A stretch of 23,192 nucleotides of DNA from Firmicutes bacterium UBA3906 (GCA_002391555.1 DGFG01000122.1:1-23192), one strand, 5' to 3'; shown: positions 1-6,908, numbered from the stretch's first letter. Made by a program: numbers and translations. Notes: a model not told the origin generated them from the sequence alone.

Positions 1-208
1 TGTGAAGTAATTTTACAATGTTACGAAATAATTGTAGTTGTGTGTCCCTTTCATTTTTGCACTAATTTGAGTAATAGCATAAGCATCTCAACCATATTTG
101 TTGGATAAGGACAGGCAGTCTCAATTATAGAAATTAGAATTAATTGTATTCTCTTCCGCTTATGGATGAGAAGCAAAAATATTATACCGTTTAGAAATGT
201 ATCCTCTT
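1..208. other. left-edge DNA without a supported gene
   Basis: No reading frame here has a convincing start, ribosome binding site or recognisable family. One minus-strand frame stays open for about 60 codons but shows no known motif. Two similar 14-base sequences (181-194 and 213-226, two mismatches, 32 bases apart) straddle the stop codon of the remnant that follows. Their role is unknown. Confidence 0.4.
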
Positions 209-545
209 TTATACTATACCATTTAGCAGGCTGTCTATATCATCTGCAGTCCGCAAATCAGTCTGTTTGATCTCATATAATGGTGCAAATGTACGAAATG
301 ATGTCCCATCTGATCTTTCGCGCAAAGAGCCTTTTGGGAAAAAGTCAGCATTCTCAAAGAATTCGTCCTTGCCAATGTATCCACATATGGTCAGAACTCT
401 CCTGGCTGTACTATAGGAAGCAAATACATATTAATCCACATCATAATCCTTTTGATATCCGACAAAATTGTGGACAAAATAGTCCCTGACGGGAACCCTT
501 CTGGTCATAGTCTTTATGTCGACCCTCATTCCGTTTATAAGAAAA
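209..545 (-). pseudogene. C-terminal remnant of an unknown protein with an in-frame TAA
   Basis: Reading the minus strand, a frame runs from about 545 to a TAA at 209-211 and is interrupted only by a TAA at 431-433. The two halves stay in one frame and read as one domain: DIKTMTRRVPVRDYFVHNF, then after the stop YVFASYSTARRVLTICGYI, and later FFPKGSLRERSDGTSFRTFA. The order of charged strands and a G-Y-I turn looks like a compact alpha/beta domain of the kind seen in phage or mobile-element proteins, but I cannot name the family. Its 5' side stops where the 305-bp repeat begins, so the gene was probably cut by the rearrangement that placed the repeat here. Most likely a dead fragment. A sequencing error at the stop is the alternative. 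Confidence 0.5.
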
Positions 546-848
546 TCATTCACAGTGGAAATAGTCGTACAAGCAGCTATTATTAGTCAGACAGGGCCAT
601 GGTTCTTTTAATTTCCTCCGGAATCTGTATCCCCACAGCATAACAAAATGCAACGATCTGTCCAATATGCATTTGCTCATGGCCTATCATTGCTGATATA
701 TGAAGATGAATATTCCACTGTTCACCAAACCAATCGATGGTTTCACTACCATCGAATGCTTCAAGGTATTCTACCAAATGGGTATCCAAAGCATCCATCC
801 TGGAAAGTAGAGACAGTTTGGAAGTATCCGATATGGAATCATATTCAA
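544..848. repeat. 305-bp direct repeat, copy 1
   Basis: This segment matches 3427-3731 at a constant offset of 2883 bases, with no indels and about 11 mismatches (about 96% identity by eye). It covers the last ~89 codons of the dinB-like gene plus 39 bases downstream of its stop. Both ends are sharp: flanking sequence differs at once on both sides. The copies are direct repeats around a 2.9-kb block of five small genes. Confidence 0.9.
583..848 (-). pseudogene. truncated DinB/YfiT-like protein, C-terminal fragment
   Basis: This is the C-terminal half of the DinB-like protein encoded at 3466-3948. It keeps the metal-site region GHEQMHIGQIVAFCYAVGIQ and the same C-terminus, with few changes (for example R121 to L). 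From 849 leftward in the reading direction the homology stops and the frame continues into unrelated codons for about 20 residues, reaching a TAA just past the end of the DUF898 gene. There is no start codon with a ribosome binding site. The internal Met at 798 has none either. The four-helix DinB fold cannot form from this half, so it is a non-functional duplicate made with the 305-bp repeat. Confidence 0.8.
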
Positions 849-905
849 TAAGCTTATCTTTTTCTTTAAGAATATTGTTTATTTGTTTTCTCCAGACTGT
901 ATGAA

Positions 906-1250
906 TTATGCATATATTGTATTCTTAACCTTCCATTTTTCTAGTGATATACCTACCCAAAAACTGTATATTCCAAAAGTCACTATACATAGCAAAAACC
1001 ACTTAATCCATAAACCAAACAACCCAACGGCCGATCCTGTAAACTTAAGTCTACGACCCTCAATTACAGTATGATTGATTTTCCACTTATACACCATGCA
1101 TAATGCCCATGGATAACAAATCCCAAAAGTACAGAGCGTCACTAGAAATCCCAATATCCTCCATCCTATTAGTTGTAGTAGCCCACCATCAAAATAAGAA
1201 ACTCCTCTTTGAGATACTGTATTAATATTAACGTTTGCTTGTGTTTGCAT
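906..1250 (-). CDS. short DUF898-family membrane protein
   Basis: About 114 residues. It carries the DUF898 (YjgN-like) pattern FDGGLLQLIGWRILGFLVT, then a segment ending GICYPWALC, the signature KINHTVIEGRRLKFTG, and a second membrane segment WIKWFLLCIVTFGIYSFWV followed by EKWKVKNT. Two or three hydrophobic helices make it an integral membrane protein of unknown function. An ATG at 1256 lies only two bases from the GGGGG ribosome binding site (1259-1263). The ATG at 1250 is eight bases away and gives the normal protein, so I use it. It is a single gene between other small minus-strand accessory genes. The family name is reasonably certain; the role is not known. Confidence 0.75.
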   Translation of the reverse strand: MQTQANVNINTVSQRGVSYFDGGLLQLIGWRILGFLVTLCTFGICYPWALCMVYKWKINHTVIEGRRLKFTGSAVGLFGLWIKWFLLCIVTFGIYSFWVGISLEKWKVKNTIYA

Positions 1251-1302
1251 GTACATTACCCCCTGTAATTTTACCTATAAGTATATCATATTTGAAATCC
1301 CA

Positions 1303-1764
1303 TTAAATCTTCCAAAGCAAACTCCTTCTATTCTCTTTTTTGACTTTGTAACTTGACTTCAGCCTGTATAAACTGACCAGTATCCCCTTTATGTCTTGAT
1401 TTGCTATTTCGTAGTAATCACTAATAGGATTCCTAACTATCTTTAGTATATTTTTTAAGTTTTCTAATACATATTCAATATCCTTTATCCCATCTTTATG
1501 CCCTCTGGCCTCGCAGTTTGATTTTATTTCTTTTAATACATCAGTCCAATTATTTGTTAGCCCTAAGATATCATAATATACTTCGTCATGTTCTTTTCGG
1601 AGCAGTATAAGGCTTCTAAAATGTGGCAATGAATTGATTATCGTCCTAATATCCTCAACAATCTTCTGTTTCCCATGTTTTCTTTCAAAGTAAACGGATA
1701 CTAAATATCCAGAGATTGTCCCAGTTATTATGCCTACAAGAATATTAATTATCAAATTGGACAA
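1303..1764 (-). CDS. unknown protein with one N-terminal membrane helix
   Basis: About 153 residues, family not recognised. I chose the TTG at 1764 because AGGAGGGG sits four bases upstream of it. A TTG at 1800 would add 12 residues rich in Arg and Gly without a ribosome binding site. The protein starts with a hydrophobic stretch (NLIINILVGIITGTISGYLV), followed by ERKHGKQKIVED. A mostly helical, charged cytoplasmic part follows, with Leu/Ile spacing that would suit a coiled coil or helical bundle (LENLKNILKIV near the C-terminal third). It is probably anchored in the membrane with its C-terminus inside. Neighbours are single accessory genes, so the context gives no function. Confidence 0.55.
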   Translation of the reverse strand: MSNLIINILVGIITGTISGYLVSVYFERKHGKQKIVEDIRTIINSLPHFRSLILLRKEHDEVYYDILGLTNNWTDVLKEIKSNCEARGHKDGIKDIEYVLENLKNILKIVRNPISDYYEIANQDIKGILVSLYRLKSSYKVKKENRRSLLWKI

Positions 1765-1862
1765 AGAACCCCTCCTCCCTCTCCCTGTACATTTCTGCAA
1801 AAATGGCTAATATCCTTCAAATATTTTGCATATATCTACAAACGATTAAGTCCGTATAATGG

Positions 1863-2378
1863 TCATAAAGGGAGACTATAGCTTTCCTTTTGTAATATCG
1901 ACATTATTATAAGGGATTCGTACCGGTCTCCATTCTTAATGCATTCTCTTAATCTTCCCTCTTCTACAAATCCTGTTGATTGGTATAAATACCTGGCTCT
2001 CTCATTATAATCCTTGACATCAAGCCATAATCGATGTGCATTTAAGTTCTCAAATACGTATTTCTGTATAGCTCTTATTGAAGTTCTTCCATAACCCTTT
2101 CCCTTGTCAGCTATTACTATTCTGACAAGTTCAATACTGCTATTTATATTCTTCAATCCAGCAAGGATCGCATAACCTATACGTTTCTTATCTGAAGTTT
2201 CTATTATTAAGTGCAGTATGTCTTCGTCCAGTAAAGAATCCCTATGCTGCTCCAGGGTCCAACTCATTACAAAGTCTTTATTCTCACGGTGATTCTCGGT
2301 CTGTATCACAAAATCAAGATCTTCGATTGTTGTTTTCTTAAGATGTATACCATCCAGCTCGATAATATACTTTTCCAT
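1863..2378 (-). CDS. GNAT-family N-acetyltransferase (RimJ/RimL-like)
   Basis: 171 residues, full length for an Acetyltransf_3-type GNAT. Such enzymes move an acetyl group from acetyl-CoA to an amine on a protein, antibiotic or metabolite; the substrate cannot be told here. The CoA-binding motif A is seen at residues 86-100 (RIVIADKGKGYGRTS), followed by an amphipathic helix. The late motif includes RLWLDVKDYNERARYLYQST and GFVEEGRLRE, typical of this branch. The ATG at 2378 follows GAGGAG at seven bases. It is transcribed alone or with neighbouring minus-strand accessory genes. Confidence 0.85.
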   Translation of the reverse strand: MEKYIIELDGIHLKKTTIEDLDFVIQTENHRENKDFVMSWTLEQHRDSLLDEDILHLIIETSDKKRIGYAILAGLKNINSSIELVRIVIADKGKGYGRTSIRAIQKYVFENLNAHRLWLDVKDYNERARYLYQSTGFVEEGRLRECIKNGDRYESLIIMSILQKESYSLPL

Positions 2379-2488
2379 TGGTTTACTCCTCTGTCATGTG
2401 TAAAATTTTGCGATATCGGCTATAAAGTTTTCACTAAACCCTCAGTGCTTATGGCGGCTTTCAACCCTGATAAGATACTATAAGTATT

Positions 2489-2517
2489 GGTAAAGGCGGA
2501 CTACCGCCGCCTTTACC
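2489..2517. other. perfect 11-bp stem hairpin between accessory genes
   Basis: GGTAAAGGCGG (2489-2499) pairs perfectly with CCGCCTTTACC (2507-2517) around a seven-base loop. Only three T follow on the plus strand and no T-run on the minus strand, so it is a weak terminator at best. It lies in the 270-base gap between the GNAT and VOC genes. It could be a processing signal or a leftover of a mobile element. Confidence 0.55.
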
Positions 2518-2648
2518 TTTAAGCGAGCTTACCTCAGGCTGATACACTGTAGGTAGGAATGCCCCTACACACACCTATATGTGAAGAGCCTTATTAGCTG
2601 TTAAAAGCAATGATGTGTAACTGATGAAATCATAATATGCTCCCTCTA

Positions 2649-3125
2649 TTACATGATCTGCAATTCCTGCAAGATACTTGTTACATCTTCAATTGCATAG
2701 CCAGTTTTATCTGCAATCATGGGGACGGTCATTCCATTTTTGTACATGTTCTCAATAACTACATACATATTTTCTGCAACTTCAATGATATGTTTATCAT
2801 AATCATAAAACCTAAATACTCCCTGTCCCCAAGGCTGCTCCTCTATATCATGTACCAACTCAAAACCACTATTAACAACCTTATCTCTTAAGGTAGAAAT
2901 ATCATCAATTTCGAAATAGACAGATAGATTATTGGCTCCTGATACAATATTATCGTTGTTAATCAGCTCTGAAAAAAGAGATTTCTTATATAATGCTAGA
3001 CCCCCTTCAAATCCCACATTATAAATACCAAAATCGCTTTCAACCTTACATCCCAATATTTCTTCATAAAGCTTCCTTGATTTCAATACATCTTCGACAA
3101 CCAAAATGACTGCTTTAAAACCCAT
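2649..3125 (-). CDS. VOC (glyoxalase/bleomycin-resistance) superfamily protein with C-terminal helical tail
   Basis: 158 residues. Residues 1-118 have the paired beta-alpha-beta-beta-beta layout of VOC proteins: KAVILVVEDVLKSRKLYEEI at the start of module 1, and NLSVYFEIDDISTLRDKV followed by VFRFYDYDKHIIEVAENM in module 2. A Glu late in module 2 (IIEV) fits a metal ligand, but other ligands are unclear. The substrate is unknown; members act in detoxification, dioxygenase chemistry or drug binding. Residues 121-158 form a helix-turn-helix-like tail (NGMTVPMIADKTGY, then EDVTSILQEL), seen in some relatives. The ATG at 3125 follows GGGGG at a normal distance. Confidence 0.8.
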   Translation of the reverse strand: MGFKAVILVVEDVLKSRKLYEEILGCKVESDFGIYNVGFEGGLALYKKSLFSELINNDNIVSGANNLSVYFEIDDISTLRDKVVNSGFELVHDIEEQPWGQGVFRFYDYDKHIIEVAENMYVVIENMYKNGMTVPMIADKTGYAIEDVTSILQELQIM

Positions 3126-3194
3126 CGTTTTTCCCCCTTGTTTCTAATTCTTCCATAATTCAGATAGCTAATATAATAAGCACAGATTTGTTTA

Positions 3195-3407
3195 CTACTT
3201 GAATAAGCCTTTAAATAAATCCCCAATACCGAAAGTCGTCTTCCTGTAAACCTTATTATAAGCCGCTCTCTTGGGATTTCTTACCCAGCCCACTCCTTTC
3301 TTCCCGTAGAATGGATTTACTGCCCTTTTTACTTTCCTCTTTAATTTGCCTGTTGTTCTGGCTCTGATGCTCCTCTTAAGACTTGGTTTACGAAGTCCAA
3401 TTTTCAT
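3195..3407 (-). CDS. small basic protein of phage/mobile-element type
   Basis: About 70 residues, strongly basic (many Lys and Arg), with the order LKRSIRARTTGKLKRKVKRA, then NPFYGKKGVG, then AAYNKVYRKTTFGIGDLFKG. From memory, proteins with this ending (YNKVY.KTTF...DLF) occur as hypothetical proteins in Firmicute prophages and conjugative elements. No function is known to me. Starts are ambiguous: GTG at 3419, GTG at 3410 and ATG at 3407 share one frame after a GGAG. I use the ATG. The positive charge suggests nucleic-acid binding, which is inference only. Confidence 0.6.
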   Translation of the reverse strand: MKIGLRKPSLKRSIRARTTGKLKRKVKRAVNPFYGKKGVGWVRNPKRAAYNKVYRKTTFGIGDLFKGLFK

Positions 3408-3426
3408 CACTATAATCACTCCACTT

Positions 3427-3731
3427 AATCATTCACAATGGAAATAGTCATACAAGCAGCTATTATTAGTCGGATAGGGCCATGGTTCTTTTAATTTCCT
3501 CCGGAATCTGTATCCCCACAGCATAACAAAATGCAACGATCTGCCCAATATGCATTTGCTCATGGCCTATCATTGCTGATATATGACGATGAATGTTCCA
3601 CTGTTCACCAAACCAATCAATGGTTTCACTACCATCGAAAGGTTCAAGGTATTCTACCAAATGGGTATCCAAAGCATCCATCCTGGAAAGTAGAGACAGT
3701 TTGGAAGTATCCAATATGGAATCATATTCAA
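3427..3731. repeat. 305-bp direct repeat, copy 2 (within the intact dinB-like gene)
   Basis: Partner of 544-848, same orientation, about 96% identical without indels. This copy is the likely source because it lies inside a complete reading frame. Recombination between the two copies would delete the five small genes between them. Confidence 0.9.
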
Positions 3732-3948
3732 ACTGTATTTTCCTTGTATTCAAAGCATTAACATAGCAGGACTGTATTTGTATAAGTTCTACACATTGTT
3801 TTCTAAGAGAATTAAGGTTTTTTCTTGGAAACGGTTTATCAAGATCAGCTTCACTTAACTCGTTAATGAATCCCTTAATAATATTTCTACCATACTGCCA
3901 GTCGTATAATTGACCTTTTAATGAATCAATCACTATAGATTCCTCCAT
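3466..3948 (-). CDS. DinB/YfiT-like putative metal-dependent protein
   Basis: 160 residues, typical length for the DinB_2-like four-helix bundle family. Helix 1 holds LYDWQYGRNIIKGFINELSE. The late helix holds the metal-site pattern with H129 and H133 (GHEQMHIGQI), which in relatives binds a divalent metal together with an N-terminal His. That N-terminal His is not obvious here (WQYGRN has none), so activity is uncertain. Relatives transfer thiols such as bacillithiol or are damage-inducible proteins of unknown role. This is unrelated to DNA polymerase IV, also called DinB. The start lies just after GGAGG. No LexA box is visible upstream. A truncated copy lies at 583-848. Confidence 0.75.
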   Translation of the reverse strand: MEESIVIDSLKGQLYDWQYGRNIIKGFINELSEADLDKPFPRKNLNSLRKQCVELIQIQSCYVNALNTRKIQFEYDSILDTSKLSLLSRMDALDTHLVEYLEPFDGSETIDWFGEQWNIHRHISAMIGHEQMHIGQIVAFCYAVGIQIPEEIKRTMALSD

Positions 3949-3968
3949 AACATACTTAGAATATTCAT

Positions 3969-4058
3969 GTCATATAACAAGCTGCGGGTTTCCGAAGCCA
4001 GTGAGACCCAGGGCTTGTGTTCAGCGAATGGATTGTATGAACCATTTTTACATACAAT
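3969..4058. other. intergenic segment with two inverted repeats
   Basis: Upstream of the DinB-like gene. ATTGTATG (4032-4039) pairs with CATACAAT (4051-4058), 8 bp with an 11-base loop and no T-run. A longer, imperfect hairpin precedes it (3973-4016), with an outer ACAAGC/GCTTGT arm and an inner GGGT/ACCC arm. They are too weak for terminators and could be operators or remnants of a mobile element. Confidence 0.35.
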
Positions 4059-4086
4059 TGCCGTAACTAACTGGAATATTTGGCAT

Positions 4087-4705
4087 TTAATCAGTATTTT
4101 TGTTGATCTTTTTAGCTATGTAAAGTGAGTAGTCAAAAATTGTTCCGACATATCCACCATTGTTATCTATTTCATATACTATCTCTTCTTCCATATCCCG
4201 GATTGCACTTTCTTCCATACCATCAAGTATTGAAGCAAAGGCGGGGACTGATTTTTGAGCTTTCTAATATTGCTCTGAGTTATTCTTTACTTCAGTCCTG
4301 TATTGTAATATATCCAGAATTTTAAATAATCCTGAATCCTCTATTTCGGCTTTCCTATCCTCTTTCTTAAACACTCCCGAGTGTGCAGCCCTTTCCCTTT
4401 CCGGTTTATTATCGCTGGATTGTCTATTTGCATACTTCCCAATTATCCTATTAACTCTTTGGTCTATAACCTTTGCTTCTTCCGTCAGGCCTCTGGAATT
4501 ATACCAGAATAATACGAGATAGCCGTCTTCTTTCAAGAGGTTGTAACACTTCTTGTACTTAATAGTCTCATCAAGCCAATGGAAGGCTTGGGCAGATAAA
4601 ATCACATCATATTTGTCAATGTCTTTCGGGATCCATTCTTCAAAGGATGTTATTTCTAATGAGGTTAAGCAAATTCCTGTCGTTAAAAAATGAGCCGGTT
4701 TAGGC
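4087..4705 (-). pseudogene. decayed class I SAM-dependent methyltransferase
   Basis: One minus-strand frame from 4705 to a TAA at 4087-4089 reads as the C-terminal two thirds of a UbiE/Methyltransf_11-type enzyme. It has EEWIPKDIDKYDVILSAQAF then HWLDE (motif II region), NLLKEDGYLVLFWYN (motif III), and a C-terminal part with FASILDGMEESAIRDMEEEI and GGYVGTIFDYSLYIAKK. Two faults make it dead. The SAM-binding glycine-rich motif I and everything before it are missing, cut at the preceding gene. A TAG at 4264-4266 interrupts the frame, which carries on in register afterwards. The first open part alone (4264-4605) could be mistaken for an intact gene. Pyrrolysine read-through is very unlikely for this family. 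Confidence 0.75.
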
Positions 4706-4708
4706 TCA
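4685..4708 (-). terminator. intrinsic terminator overlapping a stop codon
   Basis: On the minus strand TGAGCC and GGCTCA form a stem around a six-base loop and are followed directly by six T. The first three bases of the stem are the TGA stop codon of the 74-residue protein gene, so translation and transcription end at the same point. Confidence 0.8.
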
Positions 4709-4930
4709 TATTAGGTTATCTATAACTTCTTCGGAAATCATTTTGTCAAAATCTCTATTAGATAAATAGTCCATCCTCGCTGCAATAGCATAAAATCTGG
4801 CATATGTCTCCTGGACCTCTTCTACATCTCCCATATGATGATTTTCATAATATAACTGAGTTAGTTCTAAGGCTACATCGTTGATATTTCTTTGTATTGG
4901 TTTTAAGTTGACTTTAATATCCTCAGCCAT
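4706..4930 (-). CDS. 74-residue helical protein of unknown function
   Basis: Starts at the ATG at 4930 after GGAGA at about nine bases, and ends in a TGA built into its own terminator. The protein is acidic and mostly helical: VNLKPIQRNINDVALELTQL, then ENHHMGDVEEVQETYARFY and AIAARMDYLSN. I recall similar short proteins in Firmicute accessory DNA but cannot assign a function. A complete ribosome binding site and terminator make it a real single-gene unit. It is divergent from the LexA-box gene at 5109, with about 180 bases between the starts. Confidence 0.6.
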   Translation of the reverse strand: MAEDIKVNLKPIQRNINDVALELTQLYYENHHMGDVEEVQETYARFYAIAARMDYLSNRDFDKMISEEVIDNLI

Positions 4931-5077
4931 TATTATTATCTCCTTAATTAATTTTATATTATTTCCTATTTCTACTTAAACCTCAAAATTTCTCCATCAA
5001 CCATTCCCCATTTTTCAAATTTATAAAGTTTAATTTAACCCTTTATTTCCACAAGGATTTTCGCTATCATAAATACA

Positions 5078-5089
5078 GAACATATGTTC
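5078..5089 (+). promoter_or_regulatory. LexA (SOS) box
   Basis: GAACATATGTTC is an exact match to the Gram-positive LexA/DinR core GAAC-N4-GTTC, a perfect palindrome. It ends 19 bases before the start codon at 5109 and about 4 bases before AGGAGGG, where bound LexA would block transcription. A poor -10 (TATCAT, 5065-5070) lies just upstream. Confidence 0.8.
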
Positions 5090-5108
5090 TTTTTTAGGAG
5101 GGTTCTAT

Positions 5109-5378
5109 ATGTCCGTGATAGGCAGAAAAATAGATATGATCGTTTGTACCGACGTCGAAGGCAATATGCGTCCTATCCGCTTCCGGTTGGAAACCAGCGA
5201 TGGTTCCAGGGTTGTCATTAATGTTAAAAGGTCCATGGTTAAAAACATACGGGATTTTCGTGGGCATAAAACGATAAGATTTATATGCCAGAGCATAATC
5301 AATAATACTCTTGTGAATTACGAAGTTACGTATGAAACCAGGACTATGAGGTGGTTGCTGTATGCTAACCAATTATAA
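5109..5378 (+). CDS. SOS-controlled small protein, YolD-like/Y-polymerase-companion type
   Basis: 89 residues, probably a small beta-rich fold: IGRKIDMIVCTDVEGNMRPI and RFRLETSDGSRVVINVKR, then TIRFICQSIINNTLVNYEVT and RTMRWLLY at the C-terminus. From memory, proteins with the signature PIRFR...I.V...F.CQS.INN...YE..YE..T..W.LY occur in Clostridia beside SOS-induced Y-family DNA polymerase genes (ImuB/UvrX-like), where YolD-like proteins also occur. Here it stands alone, with a LexA box directly upstream, a strong AGGAGGG and its own terminator. An accessory role in translesion synthesis or in the SOS response of a mobile element is inference. It is the only plus-strand gene in the first 11 kb. 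Confidence 0.7.
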   Translation: MSVIGRKIDMIVCTDVEGNMRPIRFRLETSDGSRVVINVKRSMVKNIRDFRGHKTIRFICQSIINNTLVNYEVTYETRTMRWLLYANQL

Positions 5379-5386
5379 TTCCCAAT

Positions 5387-5438
5387 AAAAAAAGACTTAC
5401 TGTGACTCCCCTCGTTGAGAGGCACGGTAGGTCTTTTC
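5387..5438. terminator. bidirectional intrinsic terminator
   Basis: Between converging genes. AAAGACTTACTGTG (5391-5404) pairs with CACGGTAGGTCTTT (5423-5436) with a few mismatches. T-rich sequence follows on the plus strand, and the A-run before the stem (5387-5393) gives seven T on the minus strand. It serves both the 5109 gene and the HigA-like gene. Confidence 0.85.
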
Positions 5439-5458
5439 TTTCTATATATGGATATTGA

Positions 5459-6538
5459 TTAGCCCACAATTATTTCATATTGTTTCTTTAATGAATTTAA
5501 CCGGTTATATGGTACCCGCTTTTCTTTTTGCAATCTACCCAACACTATACAAGGATCTATATCTATGGATTCTGCAAACTCATTAATAGTTCTTTCCGTA
5601 AATACCCCTTCAGATAGAAATTCATTATATTTCATAGGAGGTATCAGACTATCCCGAGCAAATAAATCTGCATCTTCTTCCAATTGTTTTTCTAATTTAC
5701 CATTTGAAATAAATGTTTTCTTTATTTTTTGTTGTAACACATGTTTGATTTCATGGAATAATGAGAACCAAAAGATGTCAGCATACTTAAATCTATCATT
5801 CATGGCTAAAATGACTTTCTCTTTATTTATCCATTTCACTGCCCCATTAATACCTGATGAAGGTAGATGAGGTAATATTACAAAAGCAACACCACAAGAT
5901 GAAAAAATCTCAACTAGTTTAGGATAAAACTCTGACGGATCTTTTCTTGTTAGTTTTCTAATTGTATATAATGATTCTATTAATTTTTCCTTGTCAAATG
6001 GTGCTACTTCCATTTGCCTCCCTAAGTTAATAGCTGTTTGCAACCACGCTTTTGAATTAACCCTGTTCTTTTCACTCGGTTTACTGATATTATTCCTAAA
6101 GTTTACCAGGAAATCTTCCTTACTCAATACACTAAGAGAAGAGATCTGTAAGAATTTACACAAATTGCGTACTTTTTCATCCCAGTCTTTTACGTCTGAA
6201 ACAACATTTAAGCGAACAAAATACTTATAATCAATCATGCCAATATACTTTTTTTCCTTTTCCAGTTCCTTTTTTCTCTCAATTTCAATAAGTTTTTCAT
6301 CATATTTTTTTTGTAGATTTAGCCATAGCTCTACATTAGTACCCAGCATGATTGATAATTTCATTGCTATATCATCTGATAGGGGTATTTGTCCAGACAA
6401 GAGCTTGCTTAATGTTTTGGGTGTAGTATTTAGTCGTTTAGCAAATTCATCCTGAGTAATTTCCATGTCTTCTACTATCTCCTTTACATAGTAGCCAGGG
6501 TGAAAAGCAATGATATCTTGATATTCTATTTTACTCAT
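5459..6538 (-). CDS. higA: HigA-type antitoxin fused to an ImmA/IrrE metalloprotease domain
   Basis: 359 residues, far longer than a plain HigA (about 100). Residues 5-75 are a HigA/Xre helix-turn-helix: HPGYYVKEIVEDMEITQDEF, AKRLNTTPKTLSKLLSGQ, with IMLGTN at the end. A charged linker (Lys/Glu-rich, 78-98) leads to a middle region. Residues ~200-340 form an ImmA/IrrE (COG2856) domain with HEIKH at 262-266 and the downstream Glu in LEEDADLFARD (287-288), the usual zinc ligands. The gene lies 22 bases after the HigB-like toxin gene, a toxin-first order typical of higBA. The HTH part would bind the toxin and the operator. The protease-like part may cleave a repressor or be a fold only. It is intact at all visible catalytic positions and ends at a shared terminator. 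Confidence 0.85.
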   Translation of the reverse strand: MSKIEYQDIIAFHPGYYVKEIVEDMEITQDEFAKRLNTTPKTLSKLLSGQIPLSDDIAMKLSIMLGTNVELWLNLQKKYDEKLIEIERKKELEKEKKYIGMIDYKYFVRLNVVSDVKDWDEKVRNLCKFLQISSLSVLSKEDFLVNFRNNISKPSEKNRVNSKAWLQTAINLGRQMEVAPFDKEKLIESLYTIRKLTRKDPSEFYPKLVEIFSSCGVAFVILPHLPSSGINGAVKWINKEKVILAMNDRFKYADIFWFSLFHEIKHVLQQKIKKTFISNGKLEKQLEEDADLFARDSLIPPMKYNEFLSEGVFTERTINEFAESIDIDPCIVLGRLQKEKRVPYNRLNSLKKQYEIIVG

Positions 6539-6560
6539 AATGATTACTCACCTCCAAAAT

Positions 6561-6881
6561 CTAAACAATTCTTATTCTTTCGAATTGATAAAAACCCTTA
6601 TCATCCTTTACTGTTTCTCCATCATTACTTATTGGCTCAAGTATAACTCGAAAACCCAATTTCCTGCCTAAATCTATTGAATAGGTTCCTTGGCGTTTCC
6701 CTCTTAACTCATGAAAATGAAAAGGGGGATAATTAGCAACATCCATTAGACTTGTTGCATTTTCAATATAGTTTATGGCACCCATCAATTTTTCAGCTAT
6801 CAGATCTCCAAGCTGCTTCTTCGCAGTTTTGTATTCTGTGCACAACTTCATAACCCTTCTGCTTCTGTAACAAATCTCCAT
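6561..6881 (-). CDS. higB: HigB/RelE-superfamily toxin
   Basis: 106 residues, normal length for the HigB family of ribosome-dependent mRNA interferases. Helical start CTEYKTAKKQLGDLIAEKLM, then the beta core with FHELRGKRQGTYSIDLGRKL and GFRVILEP, and a C-terminal FERIRIV strand. HELRGKRQG followed by YS.D and R.ILEP is the typical signature in this branch. It would cleave mRNA on the ribosome until neutralised by the HigA-like protein. The ATG at 6881 follows GGGAGA at a short but workable distance. It is the first gene of the toxin-antitoxin operon, with a promoter and inverted repeat directly upstream. Confidence 0.85.
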   Translation of the reverse strand: MEICYRSRRVMKLCTEYKTAKKQLGDLIAEKLMGAINYIENATSLMDVANYPPFHFHELRGKRQGTYSIDLGRKLGFRVILEPISNDGETVKDDKGFYQFERIRIV

Positions 6882-6908
6882 TGCTCTCCCAAATTTTCTT
6901 ACCGTTTA

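Noticed and set aside
4264..4266. TAG as pyrrolysine codon
   Set aside because: The family is not one of the methylamine methyltransferases, the N-terminus is also missing, and a neighbouring remnant has an in-frame TAA, so decay explains it better.
850..4930. Integron-like cassette array: many small single genes in one direction
   Set aside because: The gaps do not share attC-type sequence. The hairpins at 2489-2517 and 3973-4016 differ, lack proper R boxes, and no integrase is present.
5094..5372. Minus-strand reading frame of 92 residues opposite the SOS gene
   Set aside because: It is the shadow of the plus-strand gene with a LexA box and AGGAGGG. It has no ribosome binding site or family features of its own.
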